This document shows positions 5,622 through 6,017 of a stretch of 6,017 nt of DNA, piece by piece (the stretch's first letter is position 1; every line of letters starts with the position of its first letter). Under the pieces are notes generated by a model that was not told the DNA's origin, did no database searches, and saw only the letters and a program-made list of their open reading frames with translations. This DNA comes from JBDIBB01 sp039812685. Its GTDB lineage: Bacteria > Acidobacteriota > Vicinamibacteria > Vicinamibacterales > JAFNAJ01. Position numbers and translations under genes: made by a program. The DNA lies in NCBI GenBank assembly GCA_039812685.1, contig JBDIBB010000207.1:1-6017 (forward strand), in the 5' to 3' direction.

Positions 5622-6017
5622 TTACACCTCGACCGACTGGTGGTAGGCCGGCACCTGCACCGTCCAGCCGAGCTTCGCCTCGATGCGTGACTTGAGCGAG
5701 GCCTGGGCCGCCGGCTCGCCGTGCACCAGGTAGGTGATGGCGGGGGCCTCGGTGAAGCCGCCGAGCCATCGGAGGATCTCGCCGCGATCGGCGTGCGCCG
5801 ACATCGAGTCGATCTTCGCGATGGTGGCGTTCACCGGCACGAACGCCCCGTGGATCTTCACCTCGCGCGCGCCGTCCACCAGGGAGCGCCCGCGCGTGCC
5901 CTCGGCCTGGTAGCCGACGAAGAGCACCGTGAAGCGCGCGTCGGGCAGCGCCGTCTTCAGGTGGTGCAGCACGCGCCCGCCGGTCGCCATGCCGCTGGAG
6001 GAGATCACGATGCTCGG
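5622..6017 (-). CDS. Beta-CASP metallo-beta-lactamase-fold RNase, C-terminal part, 5' end cut by window edge
   Basis: The visible 131 residues run from the window edge to a TAA (5622-5624 on the plus strand). PSIVISSSGMATGGRVLHHL at visible residues 1-20 is the classic beta-CASP segment of bacterial CPSF73/YSH1-like proteins. SMSAHADRGEILRWL, with a motif B histidine at visible residue 75, and YLVHGEPAAQASLKSRIE, with a motif C histidine at 99, complete the active-site end. The final LGWTVQVPAYHQSVEV is the usual short C-terminus. Such enzymes are cytoplasmic zinc-dependent RNA endo- or exonucleases; a His rather than Val at motif C points to RNA rather than DNA. The start codon lies beyond the window; the GTG at 6006-6008 is internal, since conserved residues precede it. 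It is upstream of the amidohydrolase on the same strand, 60 bases away; cotranscription is possible, but no functional link is evident. Confidence 0.9.
   Translation of the reverse strand, partial: PSIVISSSGMATGGRVLHHLKTALPDARFTVLFVGYQAEGTRGRSLVDGAREVKIHGAFVPVNATIAKIDSMSAHADRGEILRWLGGFTEAPAITYLVHGEPAAQASLKSRIEAKLGWTVQVPAYHQSVEV

Noticed and set aside
3475..5769. A 764-codon minus-strand open frame alongside the amidohydrolase.
   Set aside because: It is the Arg-rich out-of-frame shadow of the 3834-5561 gene and has no recognisable motif.
1..6017. Search for tRNA, rRNA, CRISPR repeats, insertion sequence ends and phage or defence genes.
   Set aside because: No tRNA-like cloverleaf, regularly spaced repeats, transposase motifs or defence-type domains were seen by eye on either strand.

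Overview
This is a GC-rich window, clearly bacterial, with tight gene packing and almost every codon ending in G or C. The gene mix (a secreted amidohydrolase of the YtcJ type, a lone small cytochrome c, PfkB-type kinases, a beta-CASP nuclease) and the composition would fit an Acidobacteriota genome such as Vicinamibacteria. That placement is an inference from style and no marker gene here proves it.

Layout from left to right. (1) The end of a plus-strand gene, cut by the left edge, that looks like the N- and C-terminal halves of an amidohydrolase composite domain joined without the TIM barrel. (2) A small secreted single-heme cytochrome c on the plus strand. (3) A minus-strand PfkB-family sugar kinase, convergent with the cytochrome; their stops lie 25 bases apart across a strong GC palindrome. 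(4) A 114-base divergent promoter region. (5) A second, different PfkB-family kinase on the plus strand, followed by a DUF2784 membrane protein and an M52-type hydrogenase maturation protease, whose GTG start lies inside the end of the DUF2784 gene. (6) A 171-base convergent intergenic region. (7) On the minus strand, a membrane-anchored YtcJ-like amidohydrolase, and upstream of it (60 bases away) the C-terminal part of a beta-CASP metallo-beta-lactamase-fold RNase, cut by the right edge.

The genes do not form one obvious pathway. The two divergent kinases share one control region and may both serve sugar or nucleoside phosphorylation. The protease would process a [NiFe] hydrogenase large subunit that must be encoded elsewhere. 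No mobile element, CRISPR array, tRNA or rRNA was seen.

The best leads are the amidohydrolase at 3834-5561, which keeps its other metal-site residues but has Gly where the family has the strand-8 Asp (GSG for GSD); the barrel-less amidohydrolase fragment at the left edge; and the orphan hydrogenase protease overlapping a DUF2784 gene. I found no convincing evidence of a wholly new multi-gene system in this window.
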